64,000 nt of DNA from NCBI RefSeq assembly GCF_003013715.1, contig NC_072814.1, positions 1,860,001 through 1,924,000 of the forward strand, in the 5' to 3' direction. The notes beneath the pieces were generated by a model, which was not told the origin of the DNA, searched no databases, and worked only from the letters and a program-made list of their open reading frames with translations. Shown piece after piece: positions 28,553 to 38,149 of this stretch. The position numbers were made by a program, and so were the translations under genes. Within the stretch, counting starts at the first letter, position 1. Each line of letters starts with the position of its first letter. This stretch comes from Candidozyma auris. Taxonomy: Eukaryota > Ascomycota > Pichiomycetes > Serinales > Metschnikowiaceae.

Positions 28553-29965
28553 ATGTTGCTGGCAGGGCAATGGCTCCCGCCAGTTTCCATAAAGACCATC
28601 TCCATCTGTGTGCTCTGGTACCTGGTACTGTCCTTCACTGCACAGGTCACCAAAGTGGTGATGGTGGAGTTGTCATATCCGCTTTTCCTTTCGCAATTCC
28701 AGTTCTTAGTCGGAGCGCTTTTATCGCTTCTAATGATCCAGCTCTCCCGAAAAGTAGCGTTGCTTCATCAAGTATTCCCAATTGGCACCGTCCCTGTCGA
28801 CAGTTCGAACGCTGTGCTTGACAGGCGAATCTTCATAAAAGTGCTTCCTTTGGGGGTGTTTCAATTCACAGCCAAATACTTGTCCTTGTGTGCAACGCTG
28901 TTGATACCCGTGGCCACGGTAGCCAGCGTCAAGGCGCTATCTCCTTTGCTCATAGTAGCTGGATACCGACTTTTTTATAAGGTGCATTTCCCCTTGCTCA
29001 CGTACCTCCTGTTGGTGCCTCTTGTGGCAGGGGTGATAACAATCATTACCGCCGATGCGGGTATCTCAGTTGAACTGACGAAGGCGGCGACATTTACCCC
29101 CATTATTGACGAGGTGCACTTCAAGGGTTTGCTCTTCTGCATTTCCAGCACCGTGGTCATGGTGACACAACAAATCTACGGCAAGGAGCTCATAACATGG
29201 GACTCCAGTGCCATCTCCAACCCGGCGTCGTTGGTGTTGAACACCGACAAGAGCCGAGCAGTGACTCCTGAGTTTGGGCCAGATCAGCATACACCTTCTT
29301 TGCGGCAACACGAGAGTTCTTCAAGCGATTTCCTCCTGCCCTTGTCTGCATTTGGCAAGAAGGGAAATACTCTTCGACTTCCATACTCTGTATCTGACTT
29401 GTCTCTCGATGAGAAAAAGGAGGCTTTCCAAAGCAGAGCGCAGCATTATGACATGGAGGTTCAGGAAGGAAAGAAGATCATCAACCCATTCAGAGCATTG
29501 GCGTCCGCAGTGCAAGGCGTACGAAAACCAGACAAGTTCACTATCATATTTTACATTTCCCTCATTGGGTTTGCATTCTCCTTTAGCGGGTTCTTCGCCA
29601 ACGAAGCAGTCACAATGTACAAGGAGCTTACTGAACCGGCTCATTTCGAAGAAGCACCCGAGCCCAAAAAGAAGTTTGTGCGCATGTTCGTGTTGATTCT
29701 CTTGAGCAGCGTGTCGCACTTCTGCCAGACGCTGTTGGCGTTTATATTGTTAGGAATGATGCCGGCATTATCCTACTCAATTGCATCCATGATGAAGCGG
29801 ATCGTCATAATCGTTGTGAGCATAATCTTTGCCACGCAGCTTTCACAGGGCAAATGGTTTGGCGTGTTGACCGGGTCTCAGATTGTAGGGCTCGTTTTAA
29901 TCAGCCTTGGGCTCTACTTTTACGACCGTTGGGGATCCCGCAGCTTGAAGGAGAACCGTGTCTAA
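28553..29965 (+). CDS. SLY41: Sly41-like ER/Golgi triose-phosphate-translocator family transporter
   Basis: 470 residues from the ATG at 28553 (the open frame reaches further upstream only from a TTG). It is a multi-spanning membrane protein of the TPT/nucleotide-sugar transporter superfamily: about ten hydrophobic helices, with the conserved LGVFQFTAKYLSLCATLLIPVA-type segment in two pieces around residues 100-125, VASVKALSPLLIV, and LSYSIASMMKRIVIIVVSI near the end. A hydrophilic loop of about 140 residues (roughly 220-345) interrupts the two halves, as in fungal Sly41. In S. cerevisiae, SLY41 is a multicopy suppressor of ypt1 loss and an ER-membrane protein; its transported substrate is not settled. 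S. cerevisiae Sly41 is 453 residues. Confidence 0.85.
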   Translation: MLLAGQWLPPVSIKTISICVLWYLVLSFTAQVTKVVMVELSYPLFLSQFQFLVGALLSLLMIQLSRKVALLHQVFPIGTVPVDSSNAVLDRRIFIKVLPLGVFQFTAKYLSLCATLLIPVATVASVKALSPLLIVAGYRLFYKVHFPLLTYLLLVPLVAGVITIITADAGISVELTKAATFTPIIDEVHFKGLLFCISSTVVMVTQQIYGKELITWDSSAISNPASLVLNTDKSRAVTPEFGPDQHTPSLRQHESSSSDFLLPLSAFGKKGNTLRLPYSVSDLSLDEKKEAFQSRAQHYDMEVQEGKKIINPFRALASAVQGVRKPDKFTIIFYISLIGFAFSFSGFFANEAVTMYKELTEPAHFEEAPEPKKKFVRMFVLILLSSVSHFCQTLLAFILLGMMPALSYSIASMMKRIVIIVVSIIFATQLSQGKWFGVLTGSQIVGLVLISLGLYFYDRWGSRSLKENRV

Positions 29966-30391
29966 TACTAATAGCATAATATACCATAAAGTTACAAGTA
30001 CAAAAGGAATGTTTGGAAAGGCTAGAATGTTTAGCTGAAATGAGGAGAGACAGACCCACGCTGAGTGGGCCAAAGACCTTTCTTAGCGTAGGTGCCATCT
30101 TCCTTCGCCAGCCAAACCCGCAAATCCCGTGACTACCCCCAGCGTCAAGCGCTGTGACTAGTATACTCTAGTATGTGTTGTAGAGAGTCGCAATTCTGGG
30201 TCTTCGAGGCCACTAGAGCCTCGGAACTGCAGCTCTACAATAATACACATACAAATAGTACAATAGTGAAAGGAAAAAAAAATTGTACTTTCCAGCAGCC
30301 TATATACTAGACCTCGCGCGTGCCGGGTAACCAACAAGAACTCTTCGTAGTAGACAGGCTGCGGTTGATAGATCAACGGTGTAAGGGCACA
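29966..30391. other. Intergenic: SLY41 3' region and SOP4 promoter
   Basis: 426 bases between two genes on the same strand. Nothing coding is supported and no recurrent motif copy was seen. Confidence 0.5.
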
Positions 30392-31126
30392 ATGAGGATA
30401 TTTAGAGTTGCTACCGCCTTTTGGCTCCTTCAAGCTGCTTTCTGTCTTGATTTCAAAGCTCGTATTGTTAATGTTCCAGAAGAAGCGCTTGAAATTGAGA
30501 ACCTCAGAAGTGGCAAGACAAGACCAATCGAAAGAAACTACCAGGCTAAAGTCGACGCCAAAGTCGTGGGATTGGGCCCCAAATATGGAGAAGTACACGA
30601 GTGTCGTGTTAAAAAGACTTATGAGTTTGATGTGGAAGGCTTGTCGGCTGGAGAATACAAATTGTTGGTCCACTCCCACGACTTCAACATTCGCCAGGGA
30701 AGGTTCCATATTTCTGTCAATGACAGTGCAGTTGTCGTGACAGAGGACAGATTAGGAATAAGCGGAGCCAATTCAACGAAAAGCTGCGTGGTGAGCGAAA
30801 AAGAGCCGTTGATCATTGAAGCTGCTACCATCAAGCAGTATGAGGAAAACCCAAGAAACAAGCTCATGGAGATGGTGATGCAGAGCCCGTTGGGATTCAT
30901 TTTCAAGAACAGACTATACACAATTCTATTTTTTGTATGCATGGGGCTCATGATCTTGCCGCTGCTTGTCCAGTGGATCAATCCTGAGCTCGCGGAGCAG
31001 TTTAGCGAGTTGCAAAAGGAAGCCTACGAAAAGAGAGCAGAGCGAGTCGCTGCAGAGAAAAGACAAGGTCAACTTCCAACGCAACCCGATAAGATCATGG
31101 GCAAGAAACAAAAGAGAAAGCTCTAA
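30392..31126 (+). CDS. SOP4: Sop4 / EMC7, subunit of the ER membrane protein complex
   Basis: 244 residues from the ATG at 30392; a TTG-initiated extension upstream is ignored. It has a signal peptide (about residues 1-19). A luminal beta-sandwich domain (about 20-150) includes FDVEGLSAGEYKLLVHSHD, the typical EMC7 'GSY.L.V.h..y.F' strand pattern, then one membrane helix (about residues 178-198). A short cytosolic Lys/Arg/Glu-rich tail ends KKQKRKL. EMC7/Sop4 is part of the EMC insertase, which inserts tail-anchored and multi-pass proteins into the ER membrane; in yeast sop4 was found through Pma1 quality control. Its stop codon lies only 34 bp from the stop of the convergent MFS transporter. 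Confidence 0.88.
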   Translation: MRIFRVATAFWLLQAAFCLDFKARIVNVPEEALEIENLRSGKTRPIERNYQAKVDAKVVGLGPKYGEVHECRVKKTYEFDVEGLSAGEYKLLVHSHDFNIRQGRFHISVNDSAVVVTEDRLGISGANSTKSCVVSEKEPLIIEAATIKQYEENPRNKLMEMVMQSPLGFIFKNRLYTILFFVCMGLMILPLLVQWINPELAEQFSELQKEAYEKRAERVAAEKRQGQLPTQPDKIMGKKQKRKL

Positions 31127-31160
31127 TCCCATTTGTATGCATTTCTATAAACCGAATGAG

Positions 31161-32675
31161 TTAAACCTTGATGTTCAATTTAGAGCCCACAATGTGCCAA
31201 CGACTCACGACCCAAAGGATGGTTCCCAACACGGCGAAAGCGCCACAAAAGATAATGAAATTACGGTATTCGTCTGTTCTGCCGTCACCGATGATGGCAG
31301 CTCCCACGGGAACACCGAACAAAATACCGGTACTGGTAGCAGTATACATGAGGCCATATCTCTGTCCAAATTTGTCAACCTGAGAAATAGCACCAAGACA
31401 GTTAGGCGTCAAGCTCAAAATACTGGAGCTGAAGAATCCACAGAAAACTGTGAATGTGTAGAGGCCAGCTCTTGTGTGGCCCGCGGGAAGCCAGATGCAA
31501 AAGATGGAGAGGATAAATCCAATGAGCATGAGGATCATGACATTGAAGGGGCCAAGCTTATCGGCAAGATGGTTGGGGATGTATCTACCAAAAGCACCAG
31601 CCGTGTTGAAGAACGTCAATAAATACAAGGAAGCCGTCTCGCTGAGCCCATAGGACATGGCGTAAGTAGCCAAGTAGGTAAGAATCGACATAAGAGCGAC
31701 CTCGGTGAAGAAATTTCCAAGCACAAGAAAGGTGAATTTCATATCCTTGAATGCAGACATTTCAAAGAACGATTTAGTGGTGTGAAGAATACGCTTGTGC
31801 CTGCCTTCGTGGTCCTGAAGTTGATCATGCTCCAGAGTTGGCAGAGTGAGAGATCTTCTGAATCTGGTCTTCACCAACACAATGGTCGAAATGGAGCCAG
31901 CCAAGCATATGAACCCACACACTCTGATCCCCCAGCCAAAACCCACGGTGCTGTACAAGTTGGTGAGAATAATTGGCCAAATGATGCCGCCTACTGAGCC
32001 GCCAAGCGTAGCCACGCCCAATGCCTTGCCTCTGTTGCACAAGAACCAGTGACTGACCGAAGAAACCAACGGAGTGATGGCAAGCGCCTGCGCCGTACCC
32101 ATACAAATAGACATTGAGAAAATGAAAGCCACAAGCGAGCTTGAAAAGCTCACTGCCATGGTCCCTCCAAAAAGCAAAATTGTTGCTGCAATGAGAAGAG
32201 GCGTGGCACCTTTGGTATCAAAGATAGGACCCACGAACACACTTAAAAAGAAACACAAGCACATGTAGATGGAAAACACCCACGAAACAGAGCTCACAGG
32301 CTCGCCAGCCAACTGATGAGTCGAAACGTAAGCCTGAATCGCCCCCACGGCGTTGATCAACCCGAAATTGATACAGAGCCCGATGAAGCTCCCTAGCACC
32401 ACCAACCACGCTTTCAAGCCTCCATCTGGGAAATCCACTGTGGCACTCTGTGGCTGCTCTTGAGGCTTCAACGACGCAAACACGTTTTCCTGCTCGTTCA
32501 AGTGAAGCGGAGTGTTGCCAGGAGAAAAAGAGGTCACTGTTTCAAGAGTCCTCTCTGTGGGTTCTCCCTGCCGTTGGGCCAGAGACTGAGCAGCTTCGTC
32601 TCTGGAGACGGTTCTGACGGTGATGTTGTCTGATTTCTGGGTTTTGTTGTAAGTCTCGAGTTCTATGGACGACAT
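31161..32675 (-). CDS. MFS transporter of the monocarboxylate-porter-like (Mch4/Mch5) group
   Basis: 504 residues starting at MSSIELETYN (ATG at 32675); the frame runs further upstream only to a TTG. After a hydrophilic N-terminus of about 90 residues comes FPDGGLKAWLVVLGSFIGL, the entry signature of fungal MCH-type transporters (DGGxxAWxVVxGxF). Twelve transmembrane helices follow, with a central loop holding RFRRSLTLP, and the helix-2/3 and helix-8/9 loops are typical of the major facilitator superfamily. Mch5 is the yeast riboflavin importer and Mch4 is uncharacterised; size (501-521) and motif fit either, so the substrate is open. The first 34 'residues' of the longest open frame are 5' leader. 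Confidence 0.85.
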   Translation of the reverse strand: MSSIELETYNKTQKSDNITVRTVSRDEAAQSLAQRQGEPTERTLETVTSFSPGNTPLHLNEQENVFASLKPQEQPQSATVDFPDGGLKAWLVVLGSFIGLCINFGLINAVGAIQAYVSTHQLAGEPVSSVSWVFSIYMCLCFFLSVFVGPIFDTKGATPLLIAATILLFGGTMAVSFSSSLVAFIFSMSICMGTAQALAITPLVSSVSHWFLCNRGKALGVATLGGSVGGIIWPIILTNLYSTVGFGWGIRVCGFICLAGSISTIVLVKTRFRRSLTLPTLEHDQLQDHEGRHKRILHTTKSFFEMSAFKDMKFTFLVLGNFFTEVALMSILTYLATYAMSYGLSETASLYLLTFFNTAGAFGRYIPNHLADKLGPFNVMILMLIGFILSIFCIWLPAGHTRAGLYTFTVFCGFFSSSILSLTPNCLGAISQVDKFGQRYGLMYTATSTGILFGVPVGAAIIGDGRTDEYRNFIIFCGAFAVLGTILWVVSRWHIVGSKLNIKV

Positions 32676-33390
32676 GGAGTAGGTGGAGGAATGTCTATGG
32701 GTTGATAGATAGATAAAAAAAAAAAGGTGGGTGCCTGTAGAAGCGGCTACTTTGCGTGAAATCTGTACATGAGTCAACGGAATGCGATGGGGATCGGAAT
32801 TTCGGTTCCATTTGCCGCACCTACGTAAAAGATGACTTCGTGGGGAAGTGAGACAAGTTGAAGGGATTTTAAAAGTTACGTACTATTATTGATTTACTCA
32901 GCTTCTATTCGTGAATTTTCTATGTTGTGCTTTGTTGAAGTTCAAGCTTGTTCACATTTCATCTCTCCGACCGTTGGGGCTTCGCACACTCCTGGTGTAA
33001 CGGTTATGCTCAATCAAGAGATGGACTATTTTTTAGTGGAGATAATTTAAGTAATACGTTTTGGACTTGCGAGTTCTTTCACTCATCCACTCGAGTCAGC
33101 TGACCCCCTTATTGTGCTTAGTCATCGTAATTGCCCCTTTTTGTGAGTTTCGCTGAGCTTCAAGCCCGATACAAATACGTGGATCTCTTTGCGCATCTTG
33201 AGAGTTTGTTATTTGCTAGCGGCTACTTCCCGCAACCAAAGAGTGACCACGCGTGAGAGATGAAAATAACTCGAGGAAATCCAATGAAAAGTCCAATAGG
33301 TGTCACAAAGCCAAGCTAGACCCTGAAACTATTCTGTTGGCTTCAATCATAGTTTTCACATACTTACATAGAGTCTTGATATGGCCGTAA

Positions 33391-33401
33391 TGGTTGCAAA
33401 A
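33391..33401 (+). promoter_or_regulatory. Recurrent motif TGGYTGCRAAA, copy 8
   Basis: TGGTTGCAAAA, preceded by AA and followed by further A/T, in the MCH-type transporter upstream region. Confidence 0.4.
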
Positions 33402-33750
33402 ATGTCGTTGCTTGCTCACCAGTTACAGAATGGCCCAACCATTTCCTCGTACACACATGGCACATATGTTTCGATAAAGAGAAATAAGGCACCCCAATCT
33501 CTTTGTAACACTGTTATATATCACAAGAGCTGGTAAAAGACATCATGTCCCATTTTGACTCGACCCTTGTTGAGGTAGCCACGACATTGTCGCTCTCAAA
33601 GTTCATCCAAACCCGGCCCTTCAATAATTAATGTTGAACACTCTAGTCTTGCTAGAATTATTATACTCTATGAGTGCTTTTTGAGCCGATGCCAGACTTC
33701 CGAGGTTGAGGTAGTATCGCTCATCGTGGGCATGCTGGTGTATCCGTGTA

Positions 33751-33761
33751 TTTCGCAGCCA
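33751..33761 (-). promoter_or_regulatory. Recurrent motif TGGYTGCRAAA, copy 9
   Basis: TGGCTGCGAAA on the minus strand, between the DUF3445 stop and the MCH-type transporter. Confidence 0.4.
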
Positions 33762-33875
33762 TATGAAAACGCAGAGGCCTGACTATCATGAAAACTCTTC
33801 AAATCGCTACAAGTTCATGAATCTCTGGATTGAAGCTACTGATAAATTTAAGACACACATTAAAGCTTTTGATGA

Positions 33876-35198
33876 CTAGTCATTGCTGTAGATGAGCTCC
33901 TTCTTGGCCTGCTCGGAATAGTCAGGCTTCCTCCCGTCAAACCTCGGATTGTTCCATCCGTTCACGAAGTCGAAGTCTGTCTGAGCCCAACTAGCAAAAG
34001 GGTAGGTGGGAAGAGTCTTCACAGGTTGATCCTTGGAAATTAAGCCCTTATCTATTTGGTCCTCAATCACCTTATCCAAGTAGCCCACAAGGTGATCTCT
34101 CAAAAAATCAAAATTCTTATACTTGATGATGTCTCCTGGACCCTCGTAGAGAATCTTGCGGATGAGCGACGGAACCATTGGCTCATCCTTCATTTCGTCG
34201 AGCGAGTAGAAGACAGGGTGGTTGGTGAAGATGATCGCCTGCGATTTCGGAAGCCTTCTCAAGGTCTGCCTCTCCACTCTCACATTGAACGAACCTGGGG
34301 GTGTCAGTTTCATGGTCTCTTCCAAATCGGGTACCACTTCCGGAACCTGATATACATTGCTCATCTTGAGCTTGTGGTCCCAGCTGATATACCATGATGC
34401 CCGTTCAACGGGCAGATTAGGCGCAAGACGCAGAAACCATCTTTCCATCGAGTTTTTGAGTTTTTCTTTGTAGTAAGGCACATCCTCGTGAATAACGTCA
34501 AGATGCTTACCAATCTTTGTCAGAATGTCAAAAGAGCCGCCTGGAAATGGCACTGCTGCTGCCACTAGATGATGCAATCCATCATTGGGGTCTTTTCTCA
34601 CCACATAAAAGTCCTCCTTGGCCATCATCAGTACATACACCAACGGGTGCTCCTTCAATGGGAGCGTCATGTCCAAGATCTCCTTTGTGAGTTTGTTCCT
34701 GATAACACGCCCTCTTTCCTTCTTGTCTATCAACACGGTGAAAAGCAATGGGTACCGATCAATCATGTGTTGCAGCACTGTCTCCATGAGCTCCGTGCAA
34801 GCGTCTTCAGACCCAGGCAACCAGTCGATGTTCTGCTTCCCATACTTCATGAAAACCCGCTTCTTTTCCTCGATGTAGTGCCAGTAATATTTATCCATAT
34901 CTAACCAGTGGTTGATGTCTAGCTTGAATATAGACATCGTCTGATGATAAGGCCACCTGAACGGTCTCCACGGACGATCATCATAATTCTTTACCTGTTC
35001 GGGTGTGATCATGAGCGGTGTCGGTTTGGGGAGCTCCTCATTAGACGCATAAGAACCCTTTCTGCTCAGAGCAGGAGTTCCTGGGTTTGAGACGCTGATA
35101 TATTTGTAGTAGTAAGTGTTGATATACCTTTGAATAGCCAAGCGGGAATCCTTATGTGCCAATGGCACCAAAAATGCCAAAAGAAGTAATTGCCACAT
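33876..35198 (-). CDS. DUF3445 / heme-dependent oxidative N-demethylase-like membrane-anchored protein
   Basis: 440 residues, with an ATG at 35198. A single N-terminal hydrophobic helix (MWQLLLLAFLVPLA) would anchor the protein, probably in the ER membrane. From residue 70 the sequence follows the fungal DUF3445 family: RPWRPFRWPYHQTM, LDINHWLDMDKYY, FPGGSFDILTKIGKHLDVIH, then the RVERQTLRRLPKSQAIIFT box, which is the family's most conserved segment. Bacterial and fungal members are annotated as heme-dependent oxidative N-demethylase-like; the yeast substrate is unknown to me. The His of the GKHLD-IHE segment and the Arg-rich ERQTLRRLP box are intact. One recurrent promoter motif lies 63 bp upstream of the ATG. 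I am sure of the family, not of the activity. Confidence 0.75.
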   Translation of the reverse strand: MWQLLLLAFLVPLAHKDSRLAIQRYINTYYYKYISVSNPGTPALSRKGSYASNEELPKPTPLMITPEQVKNYDDRPWRPFRWPYHQTMSIFKLDINHWLDMDKYYWHYIEEKKRVFMKYGKQNIDWLPGSEDACTELMETVLQHMIDRYPLLFTVLIDKKERGRVIRNKLTKEILDMTLPLKEHPLVYVLMMAKEDFYVVRKDPNDGLHHLVAAAVPFPGGSFDILTKIGKHLDVIHEDVPYYKEKLKNSMERWFLRLAPNLPVERASWYISWDHKLKMSNVYQVPEVVPDLEETMKLTPPGSFNVRVERQTLRRLPKSQAIIFTNHPVFYSLDEMKDEPMVPSLIRKILYEGPGDIIKYKNFDFLRDHLVGYLDKVIEDQIDKGLISKDQPVKTLPTYPFASWAQTDFDFVNGWNNPRFDGRKPDYSEQAKKELIYSND

Positions 35199-36147
35199 AC
35201 TTTACAAGGTTTTGTCCTCTACAGCTATGTTCCATACTTATACTCTTTCGATGCTGATAATGGCTGCGAAAAGTCTTATCTATGTACAAGCGGGATCCAG
35301 GAATATTTTACCCGATCTGGTATGTGGAGACCCCGACCCTGTGGAAATCGTGAAAAGAAGGAGAAAGCGTTTGCGGGATCTTCCATGACCGTTTTTCGGG
35401 CTGGAAGTTTCGGTGACGCATATTGCTTTCTTCGGGTGTTTTTACTCTAGACGTTGATCGGACGTTAATAATGCAAGTGCAAATGTGAAGCAACATATAG
35501 GTGCAAAGAAGCATGAAGTGAGATTAACTAATACCAGGTTTCAATAAGTGAAGGAAAAAAAAATAAAATTAAATAAGTTTTGAGAATTGAGGCATGAATT
35601 GAAAAGGAGTAGCAATTTGTCTACTATCATGTCGAGGGTGGAGAACATCACTGTACTTGTCATTAGAAATTAAAAACGAACGAGTCTGCGTATATTAGCT
35701 CTGCAAATTTGAAGCAATGAAATGTACAGAGGGCCTTTGTTTTTAGACTTCGATAGTTGTGAAAGCATTGTAGGTGAACCATTCCCATGGTTGCAAACGC
35801 ACAGTGCATCCTGCTTCAGAGTGGCAGTCAGGGACCTTGAACCTTAAACGAATTATGTGACCCAATAAAGAATACACCTCCACTCTACTCACTCCTTCAT
35901 TACTAGACTGCAAACAGCAATGCCCGCTTCAATCAATCTATGCTCATACATTGCCTGCCACTACCTGACCAACAAGAACACAGCACTCCTACATTCCATT
36001 TAACTCTTTTCTTAAATGTACATTTATGACGAGCTAGGCTCACGCCCGGCCAAAATAAGCACTGGGTAAGCACTATCTACATTAACACCACCACACAGAG
36101 CAAATCCCCACGAGCAAGGAGAAACAACTTCCGAAAAAGTCGGCTCC
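35199..36147. other. Intergenic: DUF3445-gene promoter and RPS14 3' region
   Basis: About 950 bases. It holds one exact motif copy (35261) and a 10-of-11 match, TGGTTGCAAA, at 35788-35797. No gene is supported. Confidence 0.5.
35261..35271 (+). promoter_or_regulatory. Recurrent motif TGGYTGCRAAA, copy 10
   Basis: TGGCTGCGAAA, 63 bp upstream of the DUF3445 gene start, the closest copy to any ATG in the window. Confidence 0.5.
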
Positions 36148-36546
36148 TTACAATCTTCTACCTCTTCTACCACCCTTTCTTCTGGTGGAGTCGGAAGGAA
36201 CTGGAGTGACATCCTCGATTCTGCCAATTCTCAAGCCGGATCTGGCAAGGGCTCTCAAGGCAGACTGACCACCTGGACCTGGGGTCTTGGTCTTGGTACC
36301 ACCGGTGGCTCTGATCTTGACGTGAACAGCGGTAATGCCAACCTCCTTACACTTGGCGGCAACGTCCTGGGCAGCCAACATGGCGGCGTATGGGGAGGAC
36401 TCGTCTCTGTCGGCCTTGACCTTCATACCACCAGTAACTCTGGAGATGGTCTCTCTACCGGACAAATCGGTGACGTGGACGAAAGTATCGTTGAAGGAAG
36501 CGTAGATACGGGCAACACCGAAAACTTGGGAACGGTCAGCAGACAT
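36148..36546 (-). CDS. RPS14: 40S ribosomal protein uS11 (Rps14)
   Basis: 132 residues, with an ATG at 36546, nearly identical to yeast Rps14 from [20 protein letters not shown] to the end ([13 protein letters not shown]). It is a component of the 40S platform near the 3' end of 18S rRNA and is needed for its maturation. The coding frame is continuous. S. cerevisiae RPS14A/B each have an intron just after the start, whereas here I see none, and the N-terminus is about five residues shorter. Upstream are a CACGTG box and a TAGGGCT inverted repeat. Confidence 0.97.
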
Positions 36547-36665
36547 GTTGATGGTTTCTGGTTGATACTGAGGGAGGGTTTTTCAGAAAGTGATGGAGTA
36601 GAATTTTTTGTCGCAGTGTCTGGCGAGTGTGCACTCCTCGCCAGGTGAGCGCTAACATCTTTGGT

Positions 36666-36671
36666 CACGTG
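36666..36671 (+). promoter_or_regulatory. CACGTG (Cbf1-type) box, RPS14 promoter
   Basis: GTCACGTG, 120 bp upstream of the RPS14 ATG. In Candida, ribosomal protein promoters combine Cbf1 sites with Tbf1 sites, and both are present here. Confidence 0.6.
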
Positions 36672-36686
36672 TGCACCCTGGTGTGG

Positions 36687-36702
36687 TAGGGCTAAAGCCC
36701 TA
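36687..36702. promoter_or_regulatory. Inverted TAGGGCT pair (Tbf1-like), RPS14 promoter
   Basis: TAGGGCTAAAGCCCTA is a perfect 7-bp inverted repeat with a 2-bp spacer, 141 bp upstream of the ATG. TAGGGCTA-like boxes are the Tbf1 sites known from Candida ribosomal protein promoters. Confidence 0.65.
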
Positions 36703-37046
36703 TTTTTGATTTCAAATGATCAATTCACCGTTTTTTCTTTTGTAAGCATGGATATGTATCCATTGTGCTCTGAAAAGCAAGCTTGACATTGTTTGAGTCC
36801 TCAGGGGACGCAGTGCGTTGACTAATCTCTCTTTATCTAGTGAGCGCAGCTATTCGAAGCAAGGAAATGAGTATCAGCTAGAACTACTATACCTTGAGTG
36901 TTCAGGTCACCGGTAGCTTATCAATCAAGCCTTCGAGCAATCAAATACACATTCTCTACATCGGCCCATCCTAGATTATTTCCCGTTCTACAGCATCTTC
37001 CAAGAGTAACCTCTATTAATAAATGTACAAATCCCCCTGGGCACGC

Positions 37047-37439
37047 TTAGTAAACGAAACCCAAGATCTTACCGGAAACATGCTTTCTTCTGGCCTCCTC
37101 GTGGTCCATGATACCAGCAGAGGTGGTCAAGATGACGTAACCAAACTGTCTGGCAGGCAACAAGTTGTCGGTCCATCTCTCAATGTCCTTGATCTTCACG
37201 TTGAATCTTGGAGAAATGACACCACACTTGTTCAATCTACCGGTCAACTGAACAACAATCTTACCAGATCTGTGGTCGTCGATGTACTCAAACTCACCGA
37301 TGTAGCCGTGCTTCTGCATAACCTGGAGGAACTTGATGATCACCTTGGAAGAAGGTCTGATCAACACCTGACACTTGCCGGTCTTCTCGGCGTTGTTGAT
37401 GGAGTTCAAGGCGTCAGCCAACACGGAGGTTCTGGTCAT
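37047..37439 (-). CDS. RPS22: 40S ribosomal protein uS8 (Rps22)
   Basis: 130 residues starting at [19 protein letters not shown] (ATG at 37439), matching yeast Rps22 throughout and ending [11 protein letters not shown]. It is a 40S body protein that binds the central domain of 18S rRNA. The frame happens to stay open for another 89 codons upstream, but the family start is clear. There is no intron in the coding part. It is divergent from RPL39 with 289 bp between the ATGs, so the two are probably co-regulated. Confidence 0.97.
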   Translation of the reverse strand: MTRTSVLADALNSINNAEKTGKCQVLIRPSSKVIIKFLQVMQKHGYIGEFEYIDDHRSGKIVVQLTGRLNKCGVISPRFNVKIKDIERWTDNLLPARQFGYVILTTSAGIMDHEEARRKHVSGKILGFVY

Positions 37440-37728
37440 AGTGGTAGTTTGGCGATGGAGAGAGTATTGGAAAAAGGTCTGAAAATTTGACGAAACGAGT
37501 GGTGAGGGTGTGTGTATAAGGCAGCGAGTCAACGAAACTAGGAGAGAAAAAACAGTCACAGTTGGTGAAGTGAGAGCTCCAGTTAGGTGCAGGCGCTGAA
37601 ATGTCTCATAGTAAAGAGAAAGGTGGAAGGGACCTTTCACCGTGACTTGCATGCAGTACGTAGCCTCGCAACCTCCCTCCCTGGAGAAAAAATCTTCAAG
37701 GCTCAAGCTACCTCTTCACCAACTAACG
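37440..37728. promoter_or_regulatory. Divergent promoter shared by RPS22 and RPL39
   Basis: 289 bp between two ribosomal protein start codons facing away from each other. I find no full Tbf1 (TAGGGCTA) or CACGTG match here, unlike the RPS14 promoter 0.8 kb away. Confidence 0.6.
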
Positions 37729-38149
37729 ATGCCAGTATGTAAAATTGCATTTGGGCAATAAGCGAAAGTGGGAGGGATATGTTTCATCGAAGATTTCAAT
37801 ATGCCGTGATTCATGTTAACTTCAGACATTCATGGAAGATTGAAGTCCTCACTTCTACGACAATTTATTCCATCTCAGAACCCTCCTATCATGAAAATTC
37901 CCATAACATCAACACAATCCATTCACTTTTATTTCCAAAGTTCCTTTTTGGTTCTAATTTGCCCGAAGTCACCAGATCTGAATTCGTACTAACAACCAGG
38001 CTAACAAGAGCTTCCAGACTAAGCAGAAATTGGGCAAGGCTGCCAAGCAGAACAGACCTTTGCCTCAGTGGGTCAGATTGAAGACCAACAACACCATCAG
38101 ATACAACGCCAAGAGAAGACACTGGAGAAGATCTAAGTTGAACATCTAA
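37729..38149 (+). CDS. RPL39: 60S ribosomal protein eL39 (Rpl39), two exons
   Basis: Small spliced gene: exon 1 is 37729-37734 (ATGCCA only) and exon 2 is 38000-38149. The product is 51 residues, M-P-A-N-K-S-F-Q then [20 protein letters not shown] and a C-terminus [11 protein letters not shown], which is unmistakable eL39 (51 residues in yeast). The protein lies in the exit tunnel region of the 60S subunit. The intron position, right after the first two codons, is the same as in S. cerevisiae RPL39. Confidence 0.96.
37735..37999 (+). other. RPL39 intron (265 nt)
   Basis: 5' site GTATGT, branch box TACTAAC at 37987-37993, and 3' site CAG ending 6 nt after it at 37999. No box C/D or H/ACA snoRNA was recognised inside. 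Confidence 0.93.

Larger units (their letters stand above)
32676..33875. other. Intergenic: MCH-type transporter promoter and 3' region of next gene
   Basis: 1.2 kb with no supported gene. Two copies of the recurrent motif (33391 plus strand, 33751 minus strand) stand 716 and 1076 bp upstream of the transporter ATG. The second also sits 115 bp past the stop of the DUF3445 gene. Confidence 0.5.
36547..37046. other. Intergenic: RPS14 promoter and RPS22 3' region
   Basis: 500 bases. Apart from the CACGTG and TAGGGCT boxes near RPS14 nothing was recognised; no tRNA or snoRNA was seen. Confidence 0.5.

Noticed and set aside
32676..32777. 34-residue N-terminal extension of the MCH-type transporter
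   Set aside because: The only start is a TTG; the extension has no ATG and covers the leader.
37440..37706. N-terminal extension of RPS22 by 89 codons
   Set aside because: The frame is open by chance; Rps22 proteins start at [12 protein letters not shown], and the region is the RPS22/RPL39 promoter.
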